DNA of 64,000 bases from Acidobacteriota bacterium (GTDB lineage Bacteria; Acidobacteriota; Blastocatellia; Pyrinomonadales; Pyrinomonadaceae): the NCBI GenBank assembly GCA_016703965.1, contig JADJBB010000025.1, forward strand, positions 938,501 through 1,002,500, in the 5' to 3' direction. The notes beneath the pieces are model-generated. The model searched no databases, was not told where the DNA came from, and worked only from the letters and a program-made list of their open reading frames with translations. Positions 1-8,492 of this stretch are shown here, one piece after another. Each line of letters opens with the position of its first letter. Position 1 is the first letter of the stretch. A program made the position numbers and the translations under genes.

Positions 1-1
1 C

Positions 2-670
2 TTCCCCTCGATCGAGCTCATCGCCGGCAATGTCGCGACGGCCGAAGCCACAAGAATGCTGATAGACGCCGGAGTTGACGCGGTAAAGATCGGCATCGGG
101 CCGGGCTCCATCTGTACTACTCGAGTAGTCACAGGAGCCGGTGTGCCGCAGATCACCGCGATCAGCGAATGCGTCAACGCCGCCAAAGGCACCGGCGTTC
201 CGATCATCGCTGACGGAGGCGTTAAGTTCTCAGGCGACGTTGCGAAAGCGATCGCTTCCGGTGCAGATTCCGTCATGATCGGCTCGCTTTTTGCGGGAAC
301 CGAGGAAGCTCCCGGCGAGGTTATCCTGTTCCAGGGCCGTAATTTTAAGACTTATCGAGGTATGGGATCGATCGGGGCGATGAAAAAAGGCTCGAGCGAC
401 CGCTACGCTCAGGAAGGTACCGTTTCAGACGCAAAATATGTTCCCGAAGGCATCGAAGGCCGCGTGGCATACAAAGGAACTGTCGCCGAAATGGTCACCC
501 AACTTGTCGGCGGCCTGCGGTCGGGCATGGGCTACACCGGCTGCAAAGACATTGCCGAACTCCAGACCAACGCAACGTTCGTTCGTATAACGTCGGCAGG
601 CCTGAGAGAATCGCACGTCCACGACGTAATCATTACGAAGGAAGCTCCAAATTACAGGATCGAATCCTAG
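2..670 (+). CDS. guaB: IMP dehydrogenase, 3' part (5' end outside window)
   Basis: This is the C-terminal 222 residues of inosine-5'-monophosphate dehydrogenase, which oxidises IMP to XMP with NAD+ in the first committed step of GMP synthesis. The reading frame is open from base 2, so the start lies upstream of the window; full-length family members are about 490 residues, so over half is missing. The catalytic loop GPGSICTTR is present, with the active-site Cys codon at 113-115. It is followed by the phosphate-binding DGG and GSLFAGTEE motifs and the flap segment with MGSIGAMKKGSSDRY. Normal family residues continue to the stop. No gene follows on this strand; a series of inverted repeats lies downstream, before the convergent tricorn-like gene. 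Identification is secure. Confidence 0.96.
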   Translation, partial: FPSIELIAGNVATAEATRMLIDAGVDAVKIGIGPGSICTTRVVTGAGVPQITAISECVNAAKGTGVPIIADGGVKFSGDVAKAIASGADSVMIGSLFAGTEEAPGEVILFQGRNFKTYRGMGSIGAMKKGSSDRYAQEGTVSDAKYVPEGIEGRVAYKGTVAEMVTQLVGGLRSGMGYTGCKDIAELQTNATFVRITSAGLRESHVHDVIITKEAPNYRIES

Positions 671-688
671 TCACCTTAAACTTTAGGA

Positions 689-773
689 AATAGAACGCCC
701 ATTTAGGGGATCGGGCGGATCAACACGGAGATGACCTCAAATCGGTGTAGATCAGTCCGATCCGCGTTCTATT
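689..773. repeat. Imperfect inverted repeat after guaB
   Basis: The arms AATAGAACGC (689-698) and GCGTTCTATT (764-773) are perfectly complementary. Inner parts also pair, with gaps, around GATCGG.GGATC. The structure starts 19 bases after the guaB stop and has no terminal T-run on the + strand. It may be a 3' transcript-end hairpin or one of the palindromic repeats common in this window. Confidence 0.55.
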
Positions 774-780
774 CCAGCGA

Positions 781-813
781 AAAAAAAAGCTGTTCGAAAT
801 AAATTCGAACAGC
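781..813 (-). terminator. Rho-independent terminator, leftward
   Basis: The arms GCTGTTCGAA (789-798) and TTCGAACAGC (804-813) form a perfect 10-bp stem. A run of eight A at 781-788 reads as eight T after the stem on the minus strand. It fits termination of the leftward tricorn-like gene ending at 985. Confidence 0.75.
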
Positions 814-837
814 CAAGTTAAAGGAGTTATCCAAAGT

Positions 838-932
838 ACCTTAATGTTCAAAAGCCGGCGGCCGCATGGCTTTTTCGGATGGTTGTGATCGTCTAAAACA
901 CACCTATCTTTTCGGCTTTTGAACAGTAAGGT
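838..932. repeat. Long inverted repeat in guaB/tricorn gap
   Basis: The arms at 838-858 and 912-932 pair over about 20 bp. Both contain the pairing core TTCAAAAGCCG/CGGCTTTTGAA, flanked by ACCTTA and TAAGGT. The loop is about 53 bases. It lies between two convergent genes and upstream of the T-run terminator, so the gap holds three separate hairpins. Confidence 0.6.
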
Positions 933-984
933 GAATCGAGTTTAAGAGAACAAGCCTTCTGCGTATGTGCGGAAGCACACATTC

Positions 985-3900
985 CTAAGGTTTCCCAAGC
1001 ATTCTTCCCTTGTGATAGTCAGGATACGCCGGCCGCTTGTATTCCTTCGGCGGATTCTTCTTGATCTCAGCCAAAAGCCACTCCACCGCACGTTCGAGCT
1101 GCGGATCGCGTCCGGCACGCCAGGCTGCGGGGTCGTATTCGACCTCGATGTCAGGAGCGACGCCATTATTCTCAACTTCCCATTCTCCGTTCAGCCCGTA
1201 CACCGCTCCATTCGGAGCCGTTACCGAACCGCCGTCCATTAGCGTCGGAATTCTCGCCGAGGCGATCAGTCCGCCCCAGGTGCGTTTGCCGATCAACGCT
1301 CCCGTTTTCGCCTTTTTAAAGAACCACGGCATCGCATCGCCGCCTGAACCGGCCAATTCATTGATCAGCATAGCCTTCGGCCCGTAAATGCTGCCGGCCG
1401 GCACATTCCAATCCTTGCCCTCACGAAATGCAAGCTTGGCGAATTGTTGACGGTTCAGGTATTCGACTACGTAGTCCGCAAGCAGGCCGCCGCTGTTGAA
1501 CCGTTCGTCGATCACCGCTCCATGTTTATTGGTTTGGGCAAAAAAGTAGCGGTTAAAGCTAGTGTATCCGCCGCCGCCGGTATTTGGAATATAAACGTAC
1601 CCAAGTTTGCCGTCGCTGAGCTTTTCGACGGCCCGGCGATTGTCCTCGATCCATGCAAGGTTTCTCAGGCCGCCTTCATTTGCCGTCGGAATAATTGTCA
1701 CCTCTCGCGAACCGCTGCCGTCGGCATTCGGCCCGACCTTTATCAATACTTGCTTGCCGGCGGTGCTCTCAAACCTCTGGTAAATATTATCCGTCGCCTT
1801 CAGTTCCCTGCCGCCTACCGCAAGCAGATATTCACCAGCCTTTACATTGACGCCGGGAGCCGTCAGCGGAGCCCGAAGCTGCGGATTCCAGTTTTCGCCG
1901 TTGTAGACCCGGGCAAAACGATAGCGGCCATTCTCGATCTTGTAATCAGCTCCGAGCAGTCCGCCCGGAACTGTAGCCGCCCGTGGCCGGTCGCCGCCGT
2001 TGATGAACATGTGCCCGACCGAGATCTGATTCAGCATTTCGCGGAAGAGATAATTCAGATCGTCGCGATGCTGAACGGCCGCGAGATAAGGCTCATAAAG
2101 CTTCTTAGCCTTCTCGATGTCAAGGCCGTGCGTGTTCGGATCGTAGAGAAAATCGCGCTCACCACGCCAGATCTCGTTGAACATCTGCCGCCATTCGGCA
2201 CGCGGATCGATGAAAACCTCCATGTCAGAGGTTTTTACGATTCCTTCGCCAGGGCGTGCCGGGACGGTTGTCGAAACGAGATTCCATGACGGCCCCTGGC
2301 TGTAAAGCATCTTGTCGCCATTGTCGGAGACGACAAAACTGCCAACCCCGGTTTTAACCTCGTCGAGCTTGCGCTTTTCGATGTCGTATTTGTGGATCGT
2401 CAGCCCGGTGGCATTCGATGCCTGCGGTATCTCGGAAATGTAGAGCGTTCCAGCCTTGCCCGCATAAAGATTGTTGAAATTTCGGGTCGGGATCGCCGGG
2501 ATCGCGATCACCCGTTGATCGATACCGTCGGGATCAATGCGTGTTGCTTCAGGCTCTTTCTTCGCCGGCGGAGCAGCCGGAGCATCAGGCTTTTTCTCAG
2601 GTGCGATCTTTTCTTCATCACTCTCAGGAGCGAGCGGCGACGGCGTATCGTTTCTCAATACGATCGCGTAAACGCTACGCGACGTCTGCCGGTCAACCCC
2701 TGTGAGATCGGCAAAACTGATCGTCTGGGCCAAGTTTGTACTTGCCGTGAAGAAAATGTACTTGCCGCTTTTGTCAAAGACAATATACCGGGCGTCACCG
2801 AGCCCGTCTGTCACCTGGCTCGCCTGGCTTTTTTCGAGTGAATACAAATATACGGCTCGCAGACGATTATCGAGCTGCTTCACGTAGGTGATCCACTTGC
2901 TGTCGGGCGACCAGGATGGTGCAAGAACATCATCGAGTGTACCGTATGGATTGGTATCGACCTTCGTGTTCGTGCCTTTTTCGACATCGATGAACCAGAG
3001 GTTCATGTGATTATCGTTGTAAGCGAGCTTTTTGCTGTCGGGCGACCAAACAGGGTTCGAGTAGAATCCCGGAGCACTGCCAAGCGTCCATTTCTTAACC
3101 TCGCCCATTCCCGTCTGATCGCGAAGGTGAAGCATATATTCGCCTGACTCGTCCGAAAAATATGCTATCCATTTGCCATCGGGCGACCACGCGGGATCGC
3201 GTTCCATGACGTTGGGCGTGTTTGTCAGGTTGCGAGCATCGCCTTTATCTGCCGGGGCAGAAATGATCTCGCCGCGTGCCTCAAAAACTGCTCGAACGCC
3301 CGTTGGCGAAACCGCGGCATTTGAAATGCGGCTGCCGACCTTTTCGTAGCGTGTTCGCACGCCGGGAAAATCACCCGTCACACGAATATCAATCTTCTTA
3401 GGAGTTTTTGAACCGCCCTCGAGTGTAAAGATCGTTCCGAACTGCTCATAAACGATCGCACCCGCACCGGCCGAGGCGTATTTGATGTCAAGCCCCTTGT
3501 TATCGATGATCTGCTCTACTTTTTTTGTTTTCGTATCGAACGAGAATAACGAGACTATCCCGCCGACACGGTCTGAGAGAAAATAGACCTTGTCGCCGAC
3601 CCACATCGGGCATTTGTCGTTAGAATTGACGCGAGGCACTTTTTCTATGCTGGAATCTGCGAGTTTCGCGATCCAGATCGGCTGCGTCTGGCCGCCCTTG
3701 TAATATTTCCAGTCGCTTTGCCACTGTGTAAGCGGTTCATAGGCGACGGACTGGCCATCGGGCGAGAGCCAGCCGCGATTAGCCATTGGAAGCGGAACTT
3801 CGCTCGGCAAGCCGCCGCCGTCAACGCCGATCGTGAACAGACGCGTATAGTTCGAACTGCTGTTGCGGCTTGACGCAAACATCACGCTCTTGCCATCAGG

Positions 3901-4251
3901 CGTCCACCCGGAAACGACATCCTCCGAAGGATGATAGGTGAGCCGCTTCGGCACGCCGCCGGCGGAGGGAATTACGTAAACATCTGTGTTGCCGTCATAT
4001 TCGCCCGTGAATGCGATCTGTGTGCCGTCAGGTGAATAGTAGGGATCTATCTCGAGGCCGATGCCGGTCGTCAGACGCCGCGCATCGCCGCCGCTTCGCG
4101 GCACAGACCACAGATCACCGGCATAGGAAAAGGTTATCTCAGTTCGGCTGATCGCCGGGTCGCGAAAAAGGGTCGCTTGAGCAAAAGCTGAGATCGTTGA
4201 AATCGCGATCGCAGCGAACACAAAAATAGAACCACGAAATTGCTTGTGCAT
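985..4251 (-). CDS. Tricorn-like S41 protease, exported
   Basis: This 1088-residue protein resembles tricorn protease, a large peptidase thought to degrade oligopeptides. A signal peptide (residues 1-25, ending SAFAQA) is followed by TolB/PD40-type beta-propeller blades, with repeated SPDGT/SPDGK/SPDSK motifs from about residue 50 to 500. Next come an Ala/Pro/Lys-rich linker (about 545-575), a PDZ-like region, and a C-terminal S41 protease domain with the nucleophile motif AGSGGD (Ser about 969). The signal peptide predicts periplasmic or exported action. The ATG at 4251 precedes the signal peptide directly. The gene stands alone, is followed by a T-run terminator, and is upstream-adjacent to the ABC-F gene on the same strand. 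Family assignment is firm; the substrate is unknown. Confidence 0.9.
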   Translation of the reverse strand: MHKQFRGSIFVFAAIAISTISAFAQATLFRDPAISRTEITFSYAGDLWSVPRSGGDARRLTTGIGLEIDPYYSPDGTQIAFTGEYDGNTDVYVIPSAGGVPKRLTYHPSEDVVSGWTPDGKSVMFASSRNSSSNYTRLFTIGVDGGGLPSEVPLPMANRGWLSPDGQSVAYEPLTQWQSDWKYYKGGQTQPIWIAKLADSSIEKVPRVNSNDKCPMWVGDKVYFLSDRVGGIVSLFSFDTKTKKVEQIIDNKGLDIKYASAGAGAIVYEQFGTIFTLEGGSKTPKKIDIRVTGDFPGVRTRYEKVGSRISNAAVSPTGVRAVFEARGEIISAPADKGDARNLTNTPNVMERDPAWSPDGKWIAYFSDESGEYMLHLRDQTGMGEVKKWTLGSAPGFYSNPVWSPDSKKLAYNDNHMNLWFIDVEKGTNTKVDTNPYGTLDDVLAPSWSPDSKWITYVKQLDNRLRAVYLYSLEKSQASQVTDGLGDARYIVFDKSGKYIFFTASTNLAQTISFADLTGVDRQTSRSVYAIVLRNDTPSPLAPESDEEKIAPEKKPDAPAAPPAKKEPEATRIDPDGIDQRVIAIPAIPTRNFNNLYAGKAGTLYISEIPQASNATGLTIHKYDIEKRKLDEVKTGVGSFVVSDNGDKMLYSQGPSWNLVSTTVPARPGEGIVKTSDMEVFIDPRAEWRQMFNEIWRGERDFLYDPNTHGLDIEKAKKLYEPYLAAVQHRDDLNYLFREMLNQISVGHMFINGGDRPRAATVPGGLLGADYKIENGRYRFARVYNGENWNPQLRAPLTAPGVNVKAGEYLLAVGGRELKATDNIYQRFESTAGKQVLIKVGPNADGSGSREVTIIPTANEGGLRNLAWIEDNRRAVEKLSDGKLGYVYIPNTGGGGYTSFNRYFFAQTNKHGAVIDERFNSGGLLADYVVEYLNRQQFAKLAFREGKDWNVPAGSIYGPKAMLINELAGSGGDAMPWFFKKAKTGALIGKRTWGGLIASARIPTLMDGGSVTAPNGAVYGLNGEWEVENNGVAPDIEVEYDPAAWRAGRDPQLERAVEWLLAEIKKNPPKEYKRPAYPDYHKGRMLGKP

Positions 4252-4350
4252 TTGTTAGTCTTCTCTCTTTAGATTACGAACTCTAGATGATACGTAATAT
4301 ATAGATTGAACGTTCCAAGTGCAATTCAAACGTCTATTAAAGCCGTTTGG

Positions 4351-6279
4351 TTAATCAAGTTCGCCTGCGGCTCGCTCCCATTCCTCGTAGAGTGCCTTGA
4401 TCTTTGTTTCGGTCTCAGTTAGCTTTTTGGTCTTCTCCGCGAGCTTTCCATAATCGGCCGAGATCTCAGGCGCAGCCATTTCCTCGGTCAATTTTGCTGC
4501 GGCTGCTTCGAGGCCCGGAATCTCGCCTTCGATCTGCGAGATGCGTTTTTCGAGCTGATTGATCTGATTCTTCGAGAGATTGCTAATTCTAGCGGTTGTC
4601 TCTGCTTTTGCCTGTGACGCTTCTGCAAGGGGCGAAGCGGCACGCGATGGAACCGGGACATCGCCTAGCTTTTTGCGATGGGCGTCGCGTTCCACCTTCC
4701 AGTCGTGATATTCGGTATAGTTTCCATCAAAATTCGCAACAGTGCCGTCGTTCTCAAAAGCCAGTATCTGATTCACGATCTTATCGAGGAAAAACCTATC
4801 GTGGCTGACGACGATGATCGTGCCGTCATATTCCTCAAGTGCATTCTCGAGTGATTCACGAGACGGGATATCGAGATGGTTTGTTGGCTCGTCGAGGATC
4901 AGGACGTTCTTTTGGGAATAAATAAGTTTCGCGAGCGCAAGCCTTCCCTTTTCGCCTCCTGAGAGTGCCGAAACTGGCTTGAAAACATCCTCGCCCATGA
5001 ACAGGAATTTTGCGAGAAATCCGCGAAGCGTTCCATTATCCGCCATCGGAGCAACGCGGCGAAGTTCCTGCACGACCTCGTTTCGCGGTTCCAGGCCTTC
5101 CAGGTTCTGCGAATAATAGCCGATATTTGTTTTCGTACCCCAGTGGATCTTACCGTCCAGTTCGCGGATATTACCAAGCAGCGTTTTTATTAAAGTCGAT
5201 TTCCCGGTTCCGTTGCCGCCGATAATGCCAAGAGCATCGCCGCGATGGATCGAGAAATTCAACTTCTTCGCAAGTACATTTGTATCGTAGCCGATCGTCA
5301 GATCCTCTGCCGTGAGTACGTTATTCCCGGTCCGCTCGACCTGCTTCAGACCGAAATTGCCGCCCGATTTCTCGCTGGTCACGGCCTCGATCCGTTCCAT
5401 CTTGGCGAGCAGGGTGCGGCGTGATTTAGCCTGCTTAGTTTTCTGGCCTTCAAGATTGCGGCGGATGAATTCCTGCGTTTTGTTGATCAGTGCCTGTTGA
5501 TTCTCGTACTCGCGAAGCTGCTGTTCACGGCGCAGCTCGCGATCTTCGAGGTATTTTGAGTAGTTGCCTTTGTAGGTGATCGCCTGGCCGCGGTCCATTT
5601 CAACGATACGGTTCGTAATTCGGTCAAGGAAGTATCGGTCATGGCTGATGACCACGTACGCCTTATCGATCTCTTTCAGGAAGTTCTCTAGCCATTCTAC
5701 TGCTTCAACATCGAGGTGATTTGTGGGCTCGTCCAGCAACAGAACGTCCGCCGAAGAGAGCAGGAGACGAACCATTCCCAGCCGGTTCTTCTGTCCGCCG
5801 GAGAGCGATCTTACATCCTCGAACCATTTGTCCGTAGGAAATCCCATACCGAGCAAAACAGCCTCGGCTTTTGCCGCGTACGAAAATCCGTCCGCGTGTT
5901 CAAATGCGGTTTGAAGATCAGCATAGCGGTCCAGGACAGCCTCCGAATGGTCGGTTTCCATCTGCTTTTCGAGCAGACGCATCTCGGCCTCCATGTCGTG
6001 AATTTCCTTGAACGCCGAAAGCGCTGCAGTGTGAACTGTCTCTGCCTCGCCGAAATCGACGTGCTGGTCGAGCAGCCCCAGCTTGAGGCCGTTCATCTTG
6101 ATCACATCGCCTTCATCGGCAGCTTCCTGGCCCGTGATGATTCGGAAAACCGTAGTCTTGCCGGCACCATTTCTACCGACGAGGCCGACTTTTTCGTTCG
6201 GGTTGACCTGAAACGAGACGCCCTTGAGTATCTCGGTTCCGCCGTATGATTTTGTTACGTCTGAAAGTCTGAAAAGCAT
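4351..6279 (-). CDS. ABC-F family ATPase (Uup/EttA type)
   Basis: This cytoplasmic protein of 642 residues has two ABC ATPase domains and no membrane segments, the hallmark of ABC-F proteins that act on ribosomes (translation factors or antibiotic-resistance proteins). Domain 1 has Walker A GRNGAGKTT near residue 35, signature LSGGQKNRL and Walker B/D-loop LLLDEPTNHLD. Domain 2 has GGNGTGKST near residue 355, LSGGEKGRL and LILDEPTNHLD. The charged linker between the domains holds the region that reaches into the ribosomal E site in relatives. A coiled-coil tail (about 565-642) resembles the C-terminal domain of Uup. Which ABC-F subfamily it belongs to is not resolved from sequence alone. It is probably transcribed on its own. 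Confidence 0.9.
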   Translation of the reverse strand: MLFRLSDVTKSYGGTEILKGVSFQVNPNEKVGLVGRNGAGKTTVFRIITGQEAADEGDVIKMNGLKLGLLDQHVDFGEAETVHTAALSAFKEIHDMEAEMRLLEKQMETDHSEAVLDRYADLQTAFEHADGFSYAAKAEAVLLGMGFPTDKWFEDVRSLSGGQKNRLGMVRLLLSSADVLLLDEPTNHLDVEAVEWLENFLKEIDKAYVVISHDRYFLDRITNRIVEMDRGQAITYKGNYSKYLEDRELRREQQLREYENQQALINKTQEFIRRNLEGQKTKQAKSRRTLLAKMERIEAVTSEKSGGNFGLKQVERTGNNVLTAEDLTIGYDTNVLAKKLNFSIHRGDALGIIGGNGTGKSTLIKTLLGNIRELDGKIHWGTKTNIGYYSQNLEGLEPRNEVVQELRRVAPMADNGTLRGFLAKFLFMGEDVFKPVSALSGGEKGRLALAKLIYSQKNVLILDEPTNHLDIPSRESLENALEEYDGTIIVVSHDRFFLDKIVNQILAFENDGTVANFDGNYTEYHDWKVERDAHRKKLGDVPVPSRAASPLAEASQAKAETTARISNLSKNQINQLEKRISQIEGEIPGLEAAAAKLTEEMAAPEISADYGKLAEKTKKLTETETKIKALYEEWERAAGELD

Positions 6280-6285
6280 AAAAAT

Positions 6286-6355
6286 AGTAGCCGGTTGTCA
6301 GTGGTCAGTGGTCAGTGGGAGGCCTCGTGACGACTAACGTTGACAACCGACTACT
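6286..6355. repeat. Palindromic repeat with TCAGTGG tandem units
   Basis: The arms AGTAGCCGGTTGTCA (6286-6300) and TGACAACCGACTACT (6341-6355) pair along their length with one mismatch and no gap. The left side continues into three tandem copies of the heptamer TCAGTGG (6299-6319). It sits between the isomerase stop and the ABC-F start and looks like a mobile intergenic palindrome rather than a terminator. Confidence 0.6.
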
Positions 6356-6376
6356 CCTGTCGATCATCTGCCAAGG

Positions 6377-7577
6377 CTATTTAGCCTTGTTGGTGTTTGC
6401 AGCAGCCGGTGCATTCGCCGCCGGTTTCGCCGCGTTAGCGTTTGCCGCAGGTTTCGCATTGGCGTTCGATGCAGCGTTCGCGTTCGCAGCGTTTGCATTC
6501 GTACTCGCCGTAGCTGTATTGGCATTCGCGTTAGCCGGAGCCGAAGATCCGGCCGGACGTGCTCCGCTCAGTTCATTCGGATTGTCAACGACCTTCTTGG
6601 CGAGGTTATTTACGATCTTCGCCTCATTCATAGCCATTGCCTGGTACGACGCTGCGAGAAGCTGTTTGCGGGAATCGACCAGATTCTGCTGGATCTGCGG
6701 GCGAACGTCAGGACTTTCGAGCGTCAAGGTTTCGTCTTTCTCGATACGTTCCTGAAGCTTGAAGATATAAGCCTTGCCGTTGAGCGGGATCGCATTCGTG
6801 ATCTTGCCAACTGCAAACGAAGAATTCATGAAAGCCGAAGCGATCTGCTCGCCGAAGTTTTGCTTGAGGCTCTCTTCGCTGATATAGCCGAGGTCACCGC
6901 CCTGCATTTTGCTGCCGTCCTCGCTGTATTCACGAGCCCCCCTGGCCGCTGTCCGAAGGATCGATAACGATCGCCGCGAGACGAACGCCACGCTTCTTGA
7001 CGAACATTTCAGGATTGCTGTTAAAGAAATCGGTGATCTCTTTGTCCTTCGGCGTCTCGATACGAGCCGTGACCTTGTCGATCAGCTTCTGAATAGCGAG
7101 TCCCTTCTTAATATTCTCGCGGAAAGATTTCTCATCAAGGCCCGCCTGCGTGAGCTGCTTGTCAAATTCCTCGACCGAAAGTCCGCTTGCCGTTTTACGC
7201 TTGTTGACCTCGCCCGTGATCTCTTCGTCACTCGGGACCATATTCTCCTTCTCGGCCTTCTGGAACATTACTTCCTGCTCGACCAGCGTTTGAAGGACCT
7301 GAAGGCGGGCACCTGCGAGTTCAAGCTGCGAGAGTTTGCTCTCCTGGCCCTGAGCCTGCTGCTTGACGCCGCGGTCAACTTCCTGCATGCTGATCGCCTT
7401 GCCATTGACCGTTGCGGCTACTTCTGCAGGATCGCCGCCGCCGACTGTTGTATTATTGCCCGTCGGTCCGCCACCGCAGGCCGTGAAAAACGCGGCAAGA
7501 ACTGCAATACCCGCGAGGTTAAGGATCCCTTTTCTGTTAATTTGCACGATTGCTTTTACTCCTTTCAACTTATCCAT
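6377..7577 (-). CDS. SurA/PrsA-like peptidyl-prolyl isomerase lipoprotein, apparent frameshift
   Basis: Two overlapping frames together make one parvulin-type foldase. The 5' part (from ATG at 7577) has a lipoprotein signal with lipobox FFTAC (Cys about 34) and a SurA_N-like helical region (residues 55-190). The 3' part begins within the PpiC domain with the conserved YSEDGSKMQGGDLGY motif. It ends in a low-complexity Ala/Asn tail of about 55 residues. The frames meet at a run of six C (6937-6942). Around this run the PpiC domain also looks roughly 20-25 residues short compared with the family, so a small deletion plus frameshift is likely. If intact in the cell, it would fold exported proteins in the periplasm. 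The disruption may be a sequence or assembly error. Confidence 0.8.
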
Positions 7578-7591
7578 CTGTTTAACGTTAC

Positions 7592-7620
7592 TTGACTAAG
7601 CCGTGTGGCTTTTGTTATAT
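7592..7620 (+). promoter_or_regulatory. Probable rpmB promoter
   Basis: TTGACT (7592-7597) and TTATAT (7615-7620) are separated by 17 bases and lie about 60 bases before the rpmB start. This is an ordinary sigma-70-like arrangement in the divergent gap between the isomerase and rpmB. Confidence 0.5.
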
Positions 7621-7681
7621 ATCTTGTTTCGAGTTTTTACTTGAAACTCTTATACCTCGTAAATATCGAGAGGCAATTATT

Positions 7682-7876
7682 ATGGCAAAACGCTGCGACG
7701 TATGCGGGAAAGGCCCGCAGTTTGGAAATAACGTATCACACGCTAACAACAAGACCAGAAGGCGATTCAATCCGAATCTTCAACCGGTGCGTGTTCAACT
7801 TCCCGCCGGCGGAAACGGACGTATGAAAGTCTGTACCCGCTGCATTAAGTCCGGAAAAGTTATCAAAGCTGCTTAA
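7682..7876 (+). CDS. rpmB: 50S ribosomal protein L28
   Basis: This 64-residue protein is large-subunit ribosomal protein L28. It begins MAKRCDVCGKGPQFGN and ends with CTRCIKSGKV, giving two CxxC pairs (residues 5/8 and near 53/56). These define the zinc-binding form of the protein. The ATG at 7682 is preferred over an upstream in-frame ATG because GAGAGG lies just before it and the family starts here. A strong hairpin with a T-run follows at 7915, so this is a one-gene transcript with its own promoter and leader. Confidence 0.96.
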   Translation: MAKRCDVCGKGPQFGNNVSHANNKTRRRFNPNLQPVRVQLPAGGNGRMKVCTRCIKSGKVIKAA

Positions 7877-7914
7877 TTAGTCTCTATTTGAGATACAGCT
7901 AACTGTTTTGGTTG

Positions 7915-7949
7915 CCAAACGCTTGAATGATCAGGCGTTTGGTTTTTTG
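7915..7949 (+). terminator. Rho-independent terminator after rpmB
   Basis: The stem CCAAACGC (7915-7922) pairs with GCGTTTGG (7935-7942), followed directly by TTTTTT. It is correctly placed 39 bases after the rpmB stop. Confidence 0.85.
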
Positions 7950-7997
7950 TTTGTTCAGAGTTCTGAGCCCACACCCCGGAACGCAAAAGCATAGGCT

Positions 7998-8375
7998 CTA
8001 AACAACGGCGATACAATCGATCTCGACTTTAGCATCACGCGGCAGTCTAGCTGCCTGCACGGTCGCTCGCGCCGGTTTGTTGTCGCTGAAGTACTTACCG
8101 TAAACCTGATTCACAAGAGCAAAATCATCCATGCTCGCCAGAAAGATCGTTGCTTTCACGACATTTTCGAATCCAACACCAGCTGCGGTCAAAACTTCAC
8201 CAAGGTTCTTTAAGACCTGCTCAGTTTGCTCAGAAACGTCATCTGAGACGAATTCACCCGTCGCAGGGTCGATGGGTATCTGTCCAGAGCAGTAAACCAT
8301 CCCACCGGCCTTAACGGCCTGAGAATAAGGGCCGATCGCCCCCGGAGCCTTGTCTGTCGAAACGAACTCTTTCAT
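7998..8375 (-). CDS. RidA/YjgF family deaminase
   Basis: This 125-residue protein belongs to the RidA (YjgF/YER057c/UK114) family, which hydrolyses reactive enamine/imine intermediates released by PLP enzymes such as threonine dehydratase. Family hallmarks are IGPYSQAV near the N-terminus, CSGQIPIDPATGE, and the C-terminal ARATVQAARLPRDAKVEIDCIA, whose Arg binds the substrate carboxylate. The start at 8375 (MKEFVSTDKAP) matches the family length; an upstream in-frame ATG would add 16 residues unlike the family. It stands between the rpmB terminator and the end of the RelA/SpoT gene on the same strand, and could be co-transcribed with the latter across a 117-base gap. Confidence 0.92.
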   Translation of the reverse strand: MKEFVSTDKAPGAIGPYSQAVKAGGMVYCSGQIPIDPATGEFVSDDVSEQTEQVLKNLGEVLTAAGVGFENVVKATIFLASMDDFALVNQVYGKYFSDNKPARATVQAARLPRDAKVEIDCIAVV

Positions 8376-8458
8376 ACGTAAACTCGCTTTCTGATTACTC
8401 AAGCAAAACGCGAATTTTAGCAAATTTTCTGTGGAATTGAAAGTTGAGGAAGGCTATT

Positions 8459-8492
8459 GTCGGAACCGCCTGTGTAAGCCCGCGGTGCGGGC
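8459..8492. repeat. Partial copy of the ACCGCCTGCG palindrome family
   Basis: GGAACCGCCTGTGTAAGC followed by CCGCGGTGCGGGC lies immediately 3' of the RelA/SpoT stop. It matches one arm of the 61380-61494 palindrome (CAGAACCGCCTGCGTAAGCG) with few changes. It appears to be a truncated member with a short secondary hairpin. Confidence 0.45.
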
